A stretch of DNA of 27,998 nt from GCA-003244245 sp052390495. Lineage in GTDB: Bacteria; Actinomycetota; Actinomycetes; Mycobacteriales; Pseudonocardiaceae. Under the pieces are notes generated by a model that worked only from the letters and a program-made list of their open reading frames with translations, was not told the origin of the DNA and ran no database searches. The stretch's first letter is position 1, and every line of letters begins with the position of its first letter. Shown piece by piece: positions 1-8,265 of this stretch. Where the stretch lies: NCBI GenBank assembly GCA_052390495.1, contig JBQTGW010000138.1, positions 1 through 27,998 on the forward strand. The letters are read 5' to 3'. The position numbers and the translations under genes are program-made.

Positions 1-2
1 AA

Positions 3-146
3 CCGGATATTGACAACCTGTGGTACGGAGTGGTGCCAGGCTCCAACGATGGGCAGGACAATGTGGTCGTGTGCTCATACTTCATTGAGGAGTCCACTCG
101 CACGGTGCGCTGCGACAATTGCGCCACATTGTCACTGCCGGTATAG
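3..146 (+). CDS. C-terminal fragment of an unknown protein (5' end outside the window)
   Basis: One frame is open from the window edge to a TAG at 144-146 and gives about 47 residues ending in DNCATLSLPV. It has ordinary residue composition, including the stretch DNLWYGVVPGSNDGQ, and three cysteines (VVVCSYF, RCDNC). The other two frames of this stretch look unlike protein or stop at once. The following iminopeptidase starts 48 bp downstream on the same strand. I do not recognise the family. The cysteines and the short, Asn/Gly-rich tail would fit an exported protein, but that is inference. Confidence 0.5.
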   Translation, partial: PDIDNLWYGVVPGSNDGQDNVVVCSYFIEESTRTVRCDNCATLSLPV

Positions 147-193
147 GAAGCCGCACGGTCGCAGGTGGCTTTCACCTTGCGAAAGGATGGGGA

Positions 194-1153
194 ATGGCTG
201 AGCTGTACCCACCGATCGAGCCGTACGACCAGGGAATGCTCGACGTCGGCGAGGGCAACCTCGTGTACTGGGAGACCTGCGGTAACCCCGAGGGCAAGCC
301 AGCCCTGGTCGTGCACGGCGGGCCGGGATCGGGATGCTCGACGAGAATGCGCCGGGGTTTCGATCCGGACCGCTACCGGGTCGTGCTGTTCGACCAGCGC
401 GGCTGCGGGCGCAGCACCCCGCACGCGAGCGATCCCGCCACGGACATGAGCGCCAACACCACCGGGCACCTGCTGGCCGACATGGAGCGGCTGCGCGAGC
501 ACCTCGGTATCGAGCGCTGGTTGCTGCACGGAGGTTCGTGGGGTTCCACGCTGGTTCTGGCCTATGCCGAGCGGTACCCGCACCGGGTGTCGGAGATCGT
601 GCTCGTCAGCGTGACCACCACTCGGCGCGTGGAGATCGACTGGCTCTACCGGGGCGTCGGACGTTTCTTCCCCGCCGAATGGGAACTTTTCCGGGCCGGT
701 GTTCCCACGGCGCGGGGAGACGGTGACCTCGTCGCCGGCTACGCACGTCTGATGGAGGATCCGGACCCGGCCGTGCGTGCCCGAGCCGCGAACTCCTGGG
801 CGGCGTGGGAGGACGCGGTCCTCTCGCTGGAACCGAACGCGAAGCCGAACAACTTCAGTGACCGCCCCCCGGCCGCCCTGCTGGCGCTGGTCCGCATCTG
901 CGCGCACTACTTCGCCCACGGCGCGTGGCTGGAGGAGGGCGCCCTGCTACGCGACGCCGGGCGCCTGGCCGGCATTCCGGGAGTGCTGATCCACGGCCGC
1001 CTCGATTTGAGCAGTCCGCTGGACACCGCCTGGGAACTCGCCCGCGCCTGGCCGGATGCCGAGCTCATCGCCGTCTCCGACTCCGGACACCAGGGCAGCG
1101 ACGCGACCCGCGAGCACGTGCTCCGCGCCCTCGACCGGTTCGCCCGGCAATGA
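194..1153 (+). CDS. pip: Proline iminopeptidase (alpha/beta hydrolase)
   Basis: Releases N-terminal proline from peptides in the cytoplasm (family S33). The 319-residue product begins MAELYPPIEPYDQG, the usual N-terminus of this family. It has the oxyanion motif HGGPGSG, the DQRGCGRS signature, the nucleophile elbow GGSWGS (Ser about residue 117) and a C-terminal SGHQ carrying the catalytic His; the acid is probably the Asp of IHGRLDLSSP. Length is normal for the family. I chose the ATG at 194 because GAAAGGATGGGG sits just upstream; the open frame continues back to 119 but those residues do not look like the family. It seems to be a stand-alone gene with no operon partner. Confidence 0.93.
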   Translation: MAELYPPIEPYDQGMLDVGEGNLVYWETCGNPEGKPALVVHGGPGSGCSTRMRRGFDPDRYRVVLFDQRGCGRSTPHASDPATDMSANTTGHLLADMERLREHLGIERWLLHGGSWGSTLVLAYAERYPHRVSEIVLVSVTTTRRVEIDWLYRGVGRFFPAEWELFRAGVPTARGDGDLVAGYARLMEDPDPAVRARAANSWAAWEDAVLSLEPNAKPNNFSDRPPAALLALVRICAHYFAHGAWLEEGALLRDAGRLAGIPGVLIHGRLDLSSPLDTAWELARAWPDAELIAVSDSGHQGSDATREHVLRALDRFARQ

Positions 1154-1154
1154 A

Positions 1155-1182
1155 CTGACAACCGAGCTAGCCGACGTAGCCT
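1155..1182 (+). promoter_or_regulatory. Probable promoter of a leaderless antitoxin gene
   Basis: CTGACA at 1155-1160 and TAGCCT at 1177-1182 are separated by 16 bp. The second hexamer lies exactly six bases before the ATG at 1189, the spacing expected when transcription starts at the start codon. No Shine-Dalgarno sequence is present. The same TANNNT-N6-ATG layout recurs at four other starts in this window. Confidence 0.45.
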
Positions 1183-1188
1183 TAGATC

Positions 1189-1341
1189 ATGCATCGGACC
1201 CGGGTTCTCTTGGAGGACGAGCAGTACGAGCACCTCAAAGAACAGTCGGCCCGGACCGGCCGGTCCATCGGCAAACTGATCCGCAAGGCCATGGGCGGGT
1301 CGTACTCAGGTTCTCAGGTTCCGGCGCGCAGACCCACGTGA
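1189..1341 (+). pseudogene. Truncated ribbon-helix-helix (CopG-type) antitoxin
   Basis: The 50-residue frame starts MHRTRVLLEDEQYEHLKEQS and continues ARTGRSIGKLIRKAM. This is the strand-helix-helix of DNA-binding CopG/Arc antitoxins. After about residue 35 similarity to the family stops, and the remaining residues (GGSYSGSQVPARRPT) are low-complexity. The tail is antisense to the last codons of the next minus-strand gene (1314-1811), so the antitoxin was probably cut when the RAMP segment joined here. No toxin follows. Family antitoxins are usually 70-90 residues. Confidence 0.6.
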
Positions 1342-1811
1342 CCGGGAGCGCTGAGGAAGACCGCAGTGAGGGCACTGCGGGGGACGAGCTGGGCAAGGGG
1401 CTGCCAGGCGGCAGGGTCGCCGCGCCGCTGCCTGGTCGGGCCCCAGGTGTCCTCGCACGGCCGGTGCAGCGTGGCGTCAACGACGAGCCGGGACCGGACC
1501 GGTCGGCAGGGCGCCGGCAGCGTCGCCTCCTCGGCGGCCAGCACACCGGCGACCCAGAACGCTCCATCAAGGCGGACCCGGCCCTGGTAGTCAGCTGTCC
1601 AGAACCACAGGTGGGTGGCGGCCTGCGGCAGCGCTTTGGGGAGCCCGGCGCGGTGCATGCCTTCCAGGTCGGCCCACACCGCCGTCGCCCCGGGGAACCC
1701 GGCGGCGAAGCCGGTCCAGTCACCGAGGGGCCTTCGCCCCGTGCCGTGCAGCACCCTGCCGGAGATCACTTTATGCACCTCAGCCACGGACAGCTCCCAG
1801 GATGTCGGCAA
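1314..1811 (-). CDS. Small protein translationally coupled to a RAMP gene (possible CRISPR type III accessory)
   Basis: This 165-residue protein starts at ATG 1811 inside the end of the upstream RAMP gene, overlapping it by 32 bp. That implies one transcript and coupled translation. It is rich in Trp and has a core motif THLWFWTADYQGRVRLDG followed by a hydrophobic strand FWVAGVL. No membrane segment or signal peptide is seen. Its size and position resemble the small Csx19-like (TIGR03984) proteins that accompany RAMP genes in type III-D loci, but the similarity I can judge by eye is weak, so the assignment is inference. It ends at TGA 1314-1316, opposite the tail of the truncated antitoxin. 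Confidence 0.5.
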   Translation of the reverse strand: MPTSWELSVAEVHKVISGRVLHGTGRRPLGDWTGFAAGFPGATAVWADLEGMHRAGLPKALPQAATHLWFWTADYQGRVRLDGAFWVAGVLAAEEATLPAPCRPVRSRLVVDATLHRPCEDTWGPTRQRRGDPAAWQPLAQLVPRSALTAVFLSAPGHVGLRAGT

Positions 1812-2898
1812 GTGCGCTCAGCTCGGGGGGCGGCCAGCCGGCGCTGGTGACGCGGACAGTGCCGAGCCCCCGGGTGGTGGCGGAGCCGATACCTACCAGG
1901 CCCTCGTCCAGATCGGCGACGACGGCGTTCAGCAGGGCGGACTCGGCGGGGGTCGGCGTGTGCAGCGGCTCGACCCGGAGCCGGAACCGCCCCGCCACCA
2001 CCACCTCGTCGGTGTAGCGCAGGCCCGGCCGCTGACCTCCGGTGATGCGGTCCAGCGCCACATGCGGGCGGCACTCGACAGACCCGTCCTCGATCACGGC
2101 GTCGTGCACGATGATCGATCCGCGCGCGCCCATCCGGTCATCACCGGCTCCCGGTGACCAGCCGAAGATCACGCACGGCAGGCAGTCCCCGCAGGATGGG
2201 ACAGCACTGTCGGAACAGGACGCAAGCCCCAGTACCTGGCAGATGTACTCGGCCCGCGAGCGCAGGACGCCCTTCAGACTGCTGCCCGGGATGCGCGGTT
2301 TCCCTTCTGGATCCCGCTCTGGATCCCGCTCTGGATCCCGCAGGATGCGCGCGATCTTGCCCTCCCGTCCCGGCTCGGAAGTCAGCGCACCACTACCGAC
2401 GTGCAATCCGTCGACGATGGTCAACTCGACGTCCACCACGTCAGCAGCCGAGCCCGGCGGGTCTACCGGGCTGTCAGGTTGGGGATAGTCATCAAGCGCA
2501 GTCTCGGCAAGCCAGGCGGCCAGGCCGTCTGCTGTGGACAGATCGTAGTCACGGTGGCCCAGTGCGGTGACCTTGCAGGCGCCCGCGCCGGTGGTAACGC
2601 CACGGCCCAACCGTGGTCGCCAGGTTCGCAGCAGAGCGTGGAACCGGGTGAGCTCCTCGCCCGGGTCGTCCCAGCGCAGGTAGACGTCGATGAGGGTGCC
2701 TGCGGGCAGCTGCTCGGTGCTGAACAGCGCGTTCACCCGCGGGGCGCCCCGATGCCGATCGATGGCCACTCTGGTGGTCCAGAAGGGTTCGGTGTCACCG
2801 GACGCCGTGGCGTTCTTCCGCAGGCGAGCGCCGAGCACCTGAATCGCCGAAACCCGCCAGGGGCTTTTGGGGTCAGCAGGACAAATGGCAGCTGACAC
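1780..2898 (-). pseudogene. RAMP-superfamily CRISPR-associated protein, N-terminally truncated
   Basis: Two RAMP (RNA-recognition-like) units can be read. The first keeps only its C-terminal half: RVAIDRHRGAPRVNALFS, the strand LPAGTLIDVYLRWDD and the glycine-rich loop LGRGVTTGAGACKV. The second is complete: DVELTIVDGLHVGSG, IPGSSLKGVLRSRAEYI, a four-Cys cluster (CSDSAVPSCGDCLPC), and a terminal glycine-rich loop GIGSATTRGLGTVRV. Such tandem RAMP proteins bind crRNA in type III effectors. Family-like sequence begins near 2865, so roughly 150 N-terminal residues are missing. The first usable start, a GTG at 2898, already lies inside the divergent regulator gene. The gene looks cut at its 5' end and is probably non-functional. 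Confidence 0.72.
2307..2342. repeat. 12-bp tandem repeat inside the RAMP gene
   Basis: Three head-to-tail copies of CTGGATCCCGCT (third copy ends CA). On the coding strand they encode the repeated tetrapeptide DPER in the loop before the IPGSSLKG motif of the second RAMP unit. The length is a multiple of three, so the frame is preserved. Confidence 0.9.
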
Positions 2899-4277
2899 CC
2901 CGAACGAAGCGCTGAGCCGCCTGTTGGCCGACCTGTCCTGGAGCGGTGAGCGCTTGGCCCGGGGAAATATGCCGAGTCCTGGGCGATGGGGCAGTCCACC
3001 CGACAGCACCCTACAAATGGCTCAAAGGTCATCAACCACGCCGAAACGAAATACGCCAGGCGACCGCGTTCGTGCTCTCCCAAGCCAGCAGCCAACTCAT
3101 CGCCGTGAACGAGCTCTGGCCAGGGTGCGCTCCACACGATTCCCGCCTGATCCCCGCAATCGCCGGGATGGAGCTGCCCTGGACCCTGGCGGGTACGCTG
3201 GCCGTGGCACACGACTGGCTACTCGGAGGACTGATGGATCGTCGCGTGTTCATGGCGGTCAGCGGCTCGGCCCTGACCCAACTCGCCTGGACCGCGGTGA
3301 ACACCGAGCCGACTCGACTGGCCGCAGCCTTGGGCGGCGGGCAGGTGGGCACCATCCTGATCGCCCAGGTGGAGGAGACGATCCCCCAGCTACGCCAGCT
3401 CGATGACCAGCAGGGCGGGGGCGCAGCGAACCTCACCTACGTCAACGCCCAGTTCCAGGCCGTCGCTCAACTTCTCCACAACGCCGAGCACGGCGGGCAG
3501 ATCACCCGGCGTCTGCTGGTCGCGTTCGCCGAGCTCGGGCAACTGGCCGGGTGGATGGCCGCTGATACCGAACGCCACGGGCTGGCCCAGCGTTACTACC
3601 TGACCGCACTGCGGGCCGCCCACAACGCCGACGACAAGGCCGTGGGCGCCAACGTGCTGAGCATGATGGCCTCAGACGCCGCCAACCGCGACGAGGCGAC
3701 CGACGCGATCAGCCTGGGCACCGCCGCGGTGGAGCTGGCCCACCGCAGTCCCGTCACTGTCCAGGCCATGGTCAGCAGCCGGTTGGCCTACGGCTACGCG
3801 CTCGTCGGGGACGCCGGCCGCTTCCGCGCCGCACTCGGCCGAGCCCGTGAGCTGACCGAACACCCGACCGGTCACCAGCCGCGCTGGGCCTATTACGTCA
3901 GCCCGCAGTTCGTGGACGCCTCCGGCGGGTTCTACCACGTCAGCCTGGGGATGGCCGGCTCCCGCAACAGCCGACGCCATCTCAGCGACGCAGTCACCCT
4001 GCTCAGCCCCGAAGCGACCGCCGCACCTGATTACCCGTACCCGCGCGAGGCGTTGCTTTCCGGCACCGCGCTGGCGACTGCCTATCTCGGCCTCGGAGAG
4101 CAGGAGCAGGCCTGCGAGGTCGGGAGGACTGCGCTGGAGCGGTTGGCGCACCTCCACTCACCGCGCTGCCTGGCCAGCCTGCGCCGTCTTGCGGGCGACC
4201 TACGCGCCCGCAAGCTCAACCCGCATATCCGCGAGTTCTCCACCGAGCTGGACCGCAGGCTACAACTAGCCGCATGA
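2885..4277 (+). CDS. XRE-like HTH/TPR transcriptional regulator with a 5' frameshift
   Basis: A large actinomycete family of regulators with an N-terminal helix-turn-helix and a C-terminal tetratricopeptide-like array. The reading frame is broken. From ATG 2885 (AGGACAA upstream) it reads MAADTPNEALSRLLADL then SGERLARG; from about 2963 the family sequence continues in the next frame as EICRVLGDG, then APYKWLKGHQPRR, to the stop at 4277. Removing one G from the GGGG run at 2961-2964 restores ERLAREICRVLG. Without correction only a GTG at 2946 is available, and it loses half the HTH. The rest (about 430 residues, including AHDWLLGG and helical repeats rich in Ala and Leu) is intact. It is divergent from, and overlaps, the broken end of the RAMP gene. 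Confidence 0.75.
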
Positions 4278-4626
4278 CCAGTGCCGTTACTTCCTCACCA
4301 CCCCTCGTTCTCTCAATCCAAACGCCGTGACCACCGTGCGCGTCCGCAAGATGGTCATTTTTCGCCTCGGTCCTCGCACGCGCATCGACGCAGCTCAGCG
4401 CACCTCCCCGAGTCTCCGGGACGATCTCCCGACCCGCCCAAGATCACCATTGGCGTGGTCCTCGCAACCGGGTACCCCAACTGCCGCTCACCGGCCCTGC
4501 GAGACCCCCAGCCGTCACTAACAGCCGCCCGATCAAGAGGGCTTGGCCGCAGAAGTCGTGGCGGCGAGGACGGTGCGGTAACAGGTAGGGCAGGGGCGAT
4601 GATCTGATACGTGACAGGTTCGGGAC
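4278..4626. other. Non-coding stretch between regulator and RT fragment
   Basis: No convincing gene. Open frames here lack ribosome-binding sites and have random-looking, Pro/Ser/Arg-rich composition. I looked for CRISPR repeats, since RAMP and RT relics flank it, and saw none: a CCTCGCA word occurs twice but without a longer repeat or regular spacing. Confidence 0.5.
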
Positions 4627-4644
4627 GTGGAGGAGGCGGTCAGC

Positions 4645-4909
4645 GTGGGGGTGCTGTACGCGCGGGCCTTCACGCAGCAGGCGTTGCTGGACGCGTGGGA
4701 TCAGGTTCGGGACGCGGCGCTGGCCGACGGCCGCCCGGACCGCGCGGTCGATATTTTCGAGCAACGACGCAGCGCGCCGCGTGATGGAGCTGTCGACAGC
4801 TTTGGAACTCGGCGAGTGGCGGCCTCAGTCGGCGTTCCGAATCGAAATACCAAAACCGACTACTGGACCGTCCGGTAAGCCACCCAGAGGGTCCACTCGG
4901 CCAGGCTGA
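4645..4909 (+). pseudogene. Reverse transcriptase N-terminal fragment, frameshifted
   Basis: A strong GGAGGAGG lies 8 bases before GTG 4645. The frame reads GVLYARAFTQQALLDAWDQV and then RDAALADGRPDRAVDIFEQ. Near 4760 the family-like sequence moves to another frame: NDAARRVMELSTALELGEWRP and then IEIPKPTTGPSG, ending at TGA 4907-4909. The pattern of an opening helix, a central L..AL..G.WRP and a terminal IPKP is the N-terminal start of group II-like and CRISPR-associated reverse transcriptases. The palm domain with YxDD is entirely missing. One extra base near 4755-4765 accounts for the shift. Which RT subgroup it came from cannot be told from so short a piece. Confidence 0.6.
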
Positions 4910-4916
4910 CGTTGTG

Positions 4917-6227
4917 TCACAGAACTGCCGATGGTGCCAGCGGAGGTGGCGGTACGGGCCGCATCGCGACGTGGCCCACGCTGTTTCGCCAGGCATCTCG
5001 GCCGGCGCGGCGCAGCACGCTGGCCGCGTCGGCGACGAACCCCTCGCGGTCGAGCTGGTCAACCAGGTCAGCGCAGCGATTCTCGAAAGCGTCGAGCTTT
5101 GTTTGCCCGGCCTCCCCGGCCAGGTATCCGTCCTCCCCGCGGGCACAGACACCTGCCAGCGTGAGCAGCTCATCGAGCCGCACATCGAATCGGCGCCGGA
5201 AGCCGTCATCACTCCGGATGATGCCGACCGCCTCGGCGTTGCACAGGTTCTCGAGATTGTCGTCGTGCAGCGCATACCACGGGGCCAACGCAATCGGGCG
5301 TAGGTTGTCGATACTGAAGGCGAACTCCCGGGCCACGAGGTGGCCGTCCTGCTCCTGGTAGACCGTATAGCGCGAACTCGTCGAAAGCGTCCAGTTGCTC
5401 CCGCAGACGAACAGACCGCCCGGTCTCAGCACACCGCAGGCCCACTCCAGCGCACGCTCACGAAAGGCGTGGTCGAAGTACATGAAGACGTTCATGCATC
5501 GGATCACGTCAACACCGCATTCGATGTCGAACGAGCCAATCTCACCGCGGGTGAGAACCAGATTCTCGCACTCGTATCGTCGTAGCGGGTTGCGAACCAG
5601 GCGCGCCCCGAGGTGCTCCACCTCACCCAGTTCGCCGGTGTCGCCGCCCGCCAGTAACGGCAGCAGACGACGCAGCAGACGGTGGAAGCGCGCTCGCGTT
5701 GCAGCGGGGTCCGGGTCAATGCTGCTGGTGTGGTAGTAGCCCAGATGTCCGTCGTCGTCGAAGCATGCGTAGTCGTCTCGCTCGTCGTAAACGAGGTAGC
5801 GGCTGAAGGAGGGGTCGACACCAATGATGTGCCAGCCGGTGAGCTTGGCTGCGCTGTCGACTGTGGTGAATGGCGGGAAGCCACAGCCGAGATCGACCAG
5901 GACTGGCGCACCCATGGGTCGGTGCCACGGGTTACGGGCAATATAATCATCGAGTTTCCGATGCCGACCTGTCATGGTGATCGGTGGTACCGCCCCATCC
6001 CAGGCGCTCGGCACTGCCCTCGGCGCGCCGAACCCGATCACCCATGCGGTGAGCGAAGTGAGATCCGCTGGATCGAACCGAGCCACGCGCATGAGCCGAA
6101 ACGCCCGGTCGGCGAGGGCCTGCGCGTCGACACCGGCACCGGTCAGGCCGTGGAGGGCCGCGACCGCCGCCGGTGACAAGCGGCTGTCGAAGTAAGCGTC
6201 GTTCCACCTGTCCGCGATGCCACCCAT
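4917..6227 (-). CDS. SAM-dependent methyltransferase, class I fold
   Basis: The 436-residue product carries a class I methyltransferase core: motif I VLVDLGCGFPP (about residues 109-119), post-I IIGVDPS, and motif IV-like DVIRCMNVFMYFD. The last resembles CheR-type and small-molecule methyltransferases. About 100 helical residues precede the core, and about 130 residues after it include an SNWTLSTSSRYTVYQ segment. I chose ATG 6227 because GGGAGG lies 8-13 bases upstream; an alternative ATG at 6263 has no good ribosome site. It stands alone between the RT fragment and the divergent toxin-antitoxin pair. The substrate cannot be inferred from the sequence. Confidence 0.75.
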   Translation of the reverse strand: MGGIADRWNDAYFDSRLSPAAVAALHGLTGAGVDAQALADRAFRLMRVARFDPADLTSLTAWVIGFGAPRAVPSAWDGAVPPITMTGRHRKLDDYIARNPWHRPMGAPVLVDLGCGFPPFTTVDSAAKLTGWHIIGVDPSFSRYLVYDERDDYACFDDDGHLGYYHTSSIDPDPAATRARFHRLLRRLLPLLAGGDTGELGEVEHLGARLVRNPLRRYECENLVLTRGEIGSFDIECGVDVIRCMNVFMYFDHAFRERALEWACGVLRPGGLFVCGSNWTLSTSSRYTVYQEQDGHLVAREFAFSIDNLRPIALAPWYALHDDNLENLCNAEAVGIIRSDDGFRRRFDVRLDELLTLAGVCARGEDGYLAGEAGQTKLDAFENRCADLVDQLDREGFVADAASVLRRAGRDAWRNSVGHVAMRPVPPPPLAPSAVL

Positions 6228-6338
6228 CCGATCAAGACCTCCCAGTCCTGCGAGGCACGGCATTCAGCCGCACCCAGCCGTGCTCGCTGCCATCACCTGC
6301 CGTCGGCGCGAGAGTAGCCGCCGCGTCGATGCCGTTGG

Positions 6339-6344
6339 TAGGCT
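6339..6344 (+). promoter_or_regulatory. -10 element of the leaderless mazE-like gene
   Basis: TAGGCT lies six bases before ATG 6351 and no Shine-Dalgarno sequence is present, so the antitoxin mRNA probably starts at its own start codon. No clear -35 is seen. Confidence 0.4.
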
Positions 6345-6350
6345 TGGTGC

Positions 6351-6602
6351 ATGACACCGAGCAGACAGCATGACGTGCAGCTTGCCGTACGGATACCGAG
6401 TGAGATCATCGTCGAACTTGACGCGCTGGTGCCGCAGATACATGCCACCCGCGCAGAAGCTGTGCGGGCGGCGGTGCAGGCATATCTGTACCGCTTGGCC
6501 TGCGAACGCGATGCCCAGAGATACGCGGAAGCTCCACTCGAGGAAGCGGAGTTGGCGCTCACCGATGCTCCCGGCACCTGGTCGGCCACGCCCGCATGGT
6601 GA
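6351..6602 (+). CDS. MazE-type ribbon-helix-helix antitoxin
   Basis: An 83-residue protein with an N-terminal ribbon-helix-helix: the strand DVQLAVRIPSEIIVELDALV followed by ATRAEAVRAAVQAYL. The C-terminal half is acidic (APLEEAELALTDAPG), as expected for the part that wraps the toxin. It overlaps the next gene by 7 bp, the usual coupling of an antitoxin with its toxin. It should neutralise the toxin by direct binding and repress its own promoter, which is family knowledge rather than something shown here. It diverges from the methyltransferase gene. Confidence 0.85.
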   Translation: MTPSRQHDVQLAVRIPSEIIVELDALVPQIHATRAEAVRAAVQAYLYRLACERDAQRYAEAPLEEAELALTDAPGTWSATPAW

Positions 6603-6910
6603 GAGGCGAGATCTGGTGGGCCGCCACCCCCGGCGGCAACCGCCCCGTCCTGGTGCTCACCCGTGACCCGGTCGCAGCACGGATCGACACGGTGGTCGTC
6701 GCAGCCTGCACCCGCACGGCGCGCGGTCTGCTCAGCGAACTGCCACTCGGCCCCGAGGATGGCATGCCCGACGCCTGCGTCGCGTCCTTCGACAATCTGC
6801 ACACCCTGCGCAAGAGCCAGTTCCGGCAGCGCATCACCACCCTCTCACCCGAGCGCCAACGGCATCTGTGCGCAGTACTCGACGCCGCTCTCGGCTGCCC
6901 ACGCCGCTGA
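6596..6910 (+). CDS. PemK/MazF-family mRNA interferase toxin
   Basis: The 104-residue product shows the MazF beta-barrel start MVRGEIWWAATPGGNRPVLV, then VVVAACTRTARG and the conserved block ASFDNLHTLRKSQFRQRI, which carries the usual serine/threonine and basic residues of the active site. Family members cut mRNA at short sequence motifs and stop growth. The gene begins inside the antitoxin gene. Both partners are full length and in frame, so this pair looks functional, unlike the other toxin-antitoxin relics in the window. Confidence 0.88.
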   Translation: MVRGEIWWAATPGGNRPVLVLTRDPVAARIDTVVVAACTRTARGLLSELPLGPEDGMPDACVASFDNLHTLRKSQFRQRITTLSPERQRHLCAVLDAALGCPRR

Positions 6911-6934
6911 AGCTCCTTCGGTAGAACTGGTGTC

Positions 6935-8152
6935 ATGCCCGACAACAGCACGCCACAGATCCAGCTGGCGGCCTTGTTCACCGGCACTGACGGGCCACGG
7001 CGCCATGCCGCGTACGCGGAGCTCGCGGCGACCGGGCCGGTGCACCACGTCCTGCTGCCCACCGGCGGCCCGGCCTGGCTGATCACCGGTTACGACGAGG
7101 TACGGGCCGTCCTGCACGACCCACGGCTGATCAAGAGCGATCCGACACGGACCGCACTGGCGGGTGACCGGCTCTCGCCTGAGATGTTCGCAGCGATCAG
7201 CCATCACATGCTCAACCGCGACCCGCCGGACCACACCCGGCTGCGCCGGCTGGTCACCGCCGCGTTCACCCGCCGCCGCATCGACGAACTCGCCCCGCGG
7301 ATCCAGCAGATCACCGACGAACTGCTCGACGCACTGGCCGACGTAGCGCAGGCCGACCTGATCGCGTCGTTCGCCTACCCACTGCCGATCACCGTGATCT
7401 GCGAACTGCTCGGCATACCCGTGCAGCGCCGTACCGAGTTCCAGACCTGGTCGGCCACCCTCGTGACCGGCACGATGGCCGACCGTGGTGAGTTCACCGC
7501 AGCAGCGACAACAATGGCGAGCTACCTGCGGGAGCTGATCGCCACCAAACGCGCCGATCCAGCCGACGATCTGCTCTCCGCGCTGGTGGCGGTGCGCGAG
7601 GGCGCGGACCGGCTCCGGGCGGACGAGCTCACCTCCATGGTGTTCCTGCTGCTCGTCGCTGGCCACGAGACCACGGTGAACCTGATCGGCAACGGGGTGC
7701 TCGCGCTACTCACCCATCCCGAACAGCTGGCGCTGCTGCGCGCCCAACCGCACCGGCTGCCTGCCGCGGTCGAGGAACTGCTGCGCTTCGACGGGCCGGT
7801 CCAGATGGCGACGTTCCGCGTGACCAGCGAGCCGGTGGAGATCGGCGGGGTCACCATCCCGGCAGGCCAGATCGTGATCGCGGGCCTGCTGGCCGCCAAC
7901 CGGGACCCGGCGCACCTCCCCGATCCCGACAAGCTGGACCTCACCCGCGAAGACACGTCACATCTGGCCTTCGGCCACGGCATCCACCACTGCCTCGGCG
8001 CGCCACTGGCCCGCCTGGAAGGGCGGATCGCGCTGGGCACCCTGCTCGCCCACTTCCCCCAGCTGCGGCTGGCGGTGCCCCCCGAGCAGCTGATCTGGCG
8101 ACCGGGCTTGCTCATGAACGGTCTGACCGCGCTGCCCGTGGCGCTGGGCTGA
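6935..8152 (+). CDS. Cytochrome P450 monooxygenase
   Basis: A 405-residue soluble bacterial P450. The I-helix oxygen-binding motif AGHETT is at about residues 242-247, the K-helix motif EELLR follows 40 residues later, and the heme loop FGHGIHHCLGAPLAR places the cysteine ligand at about residue 353. The length and the HLAFGHGIHHC wording are typical of the CYP105/CYP107 group of actinomycetes, often hydroxylases of natural products or xenobiotics. No ferredoxin or reductase gene is adjacent, so electrons must come from elsewhere. The start ATG at 6935 lacks a clear Shine-Dalgarno. It lies 24 bp after the toxin gene. Confidence 0.95.
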   Translation: MPDNSTPQIQLAALFTGTDGPRRHAAYAELAATGPVHHVLLPTGGPAWLITGYDEVRAVLHDPRLIKSDPTRTALAGDRLSPEMFAAISHHMLNRDPPDHTRLRRLVTAAFTRRRIDELAPRIQQITDELLDALADVAQADLIASFAYPLPITVICELLGIPVQRRTEFQTWSATLVTGTMADRGEFTAAATTMASYLRELIATKRADPADDLLSALVAVREGADRLRADELTSMVFLLLVAGHETTVNLIGNGVLALLTHPEQLALLRAQPHRLPAAVEELLRFDGPVQMATFRVTSEPVEIGGVTIPAGQIVIAGLLAANRDPAHLPDPDKLDLTREDTSHLAFGHGIHHCLGAPLARLEGRIALGTLLAHFPQLRLAVPPEQLIWRPGLLMNGLTALPVALG

Positions 8153-8265
8153 CACCGGGCACCGCCGAAAATGTCGGTGTCGGCTGCCACGATGCCAGCA
8201 CGACCACTCGGTGGCCGTCCGGCCACGAGGCTGGGCCTGATCGCAACCTGATCGAAGGAAGAGAC

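Noticed and set aside
4278..4626. Possible CRISPR array between RAMP and RT relics
   Set aside because: No repeat of 20 bp or more and no regular spacing; only short GC-rich words recur.
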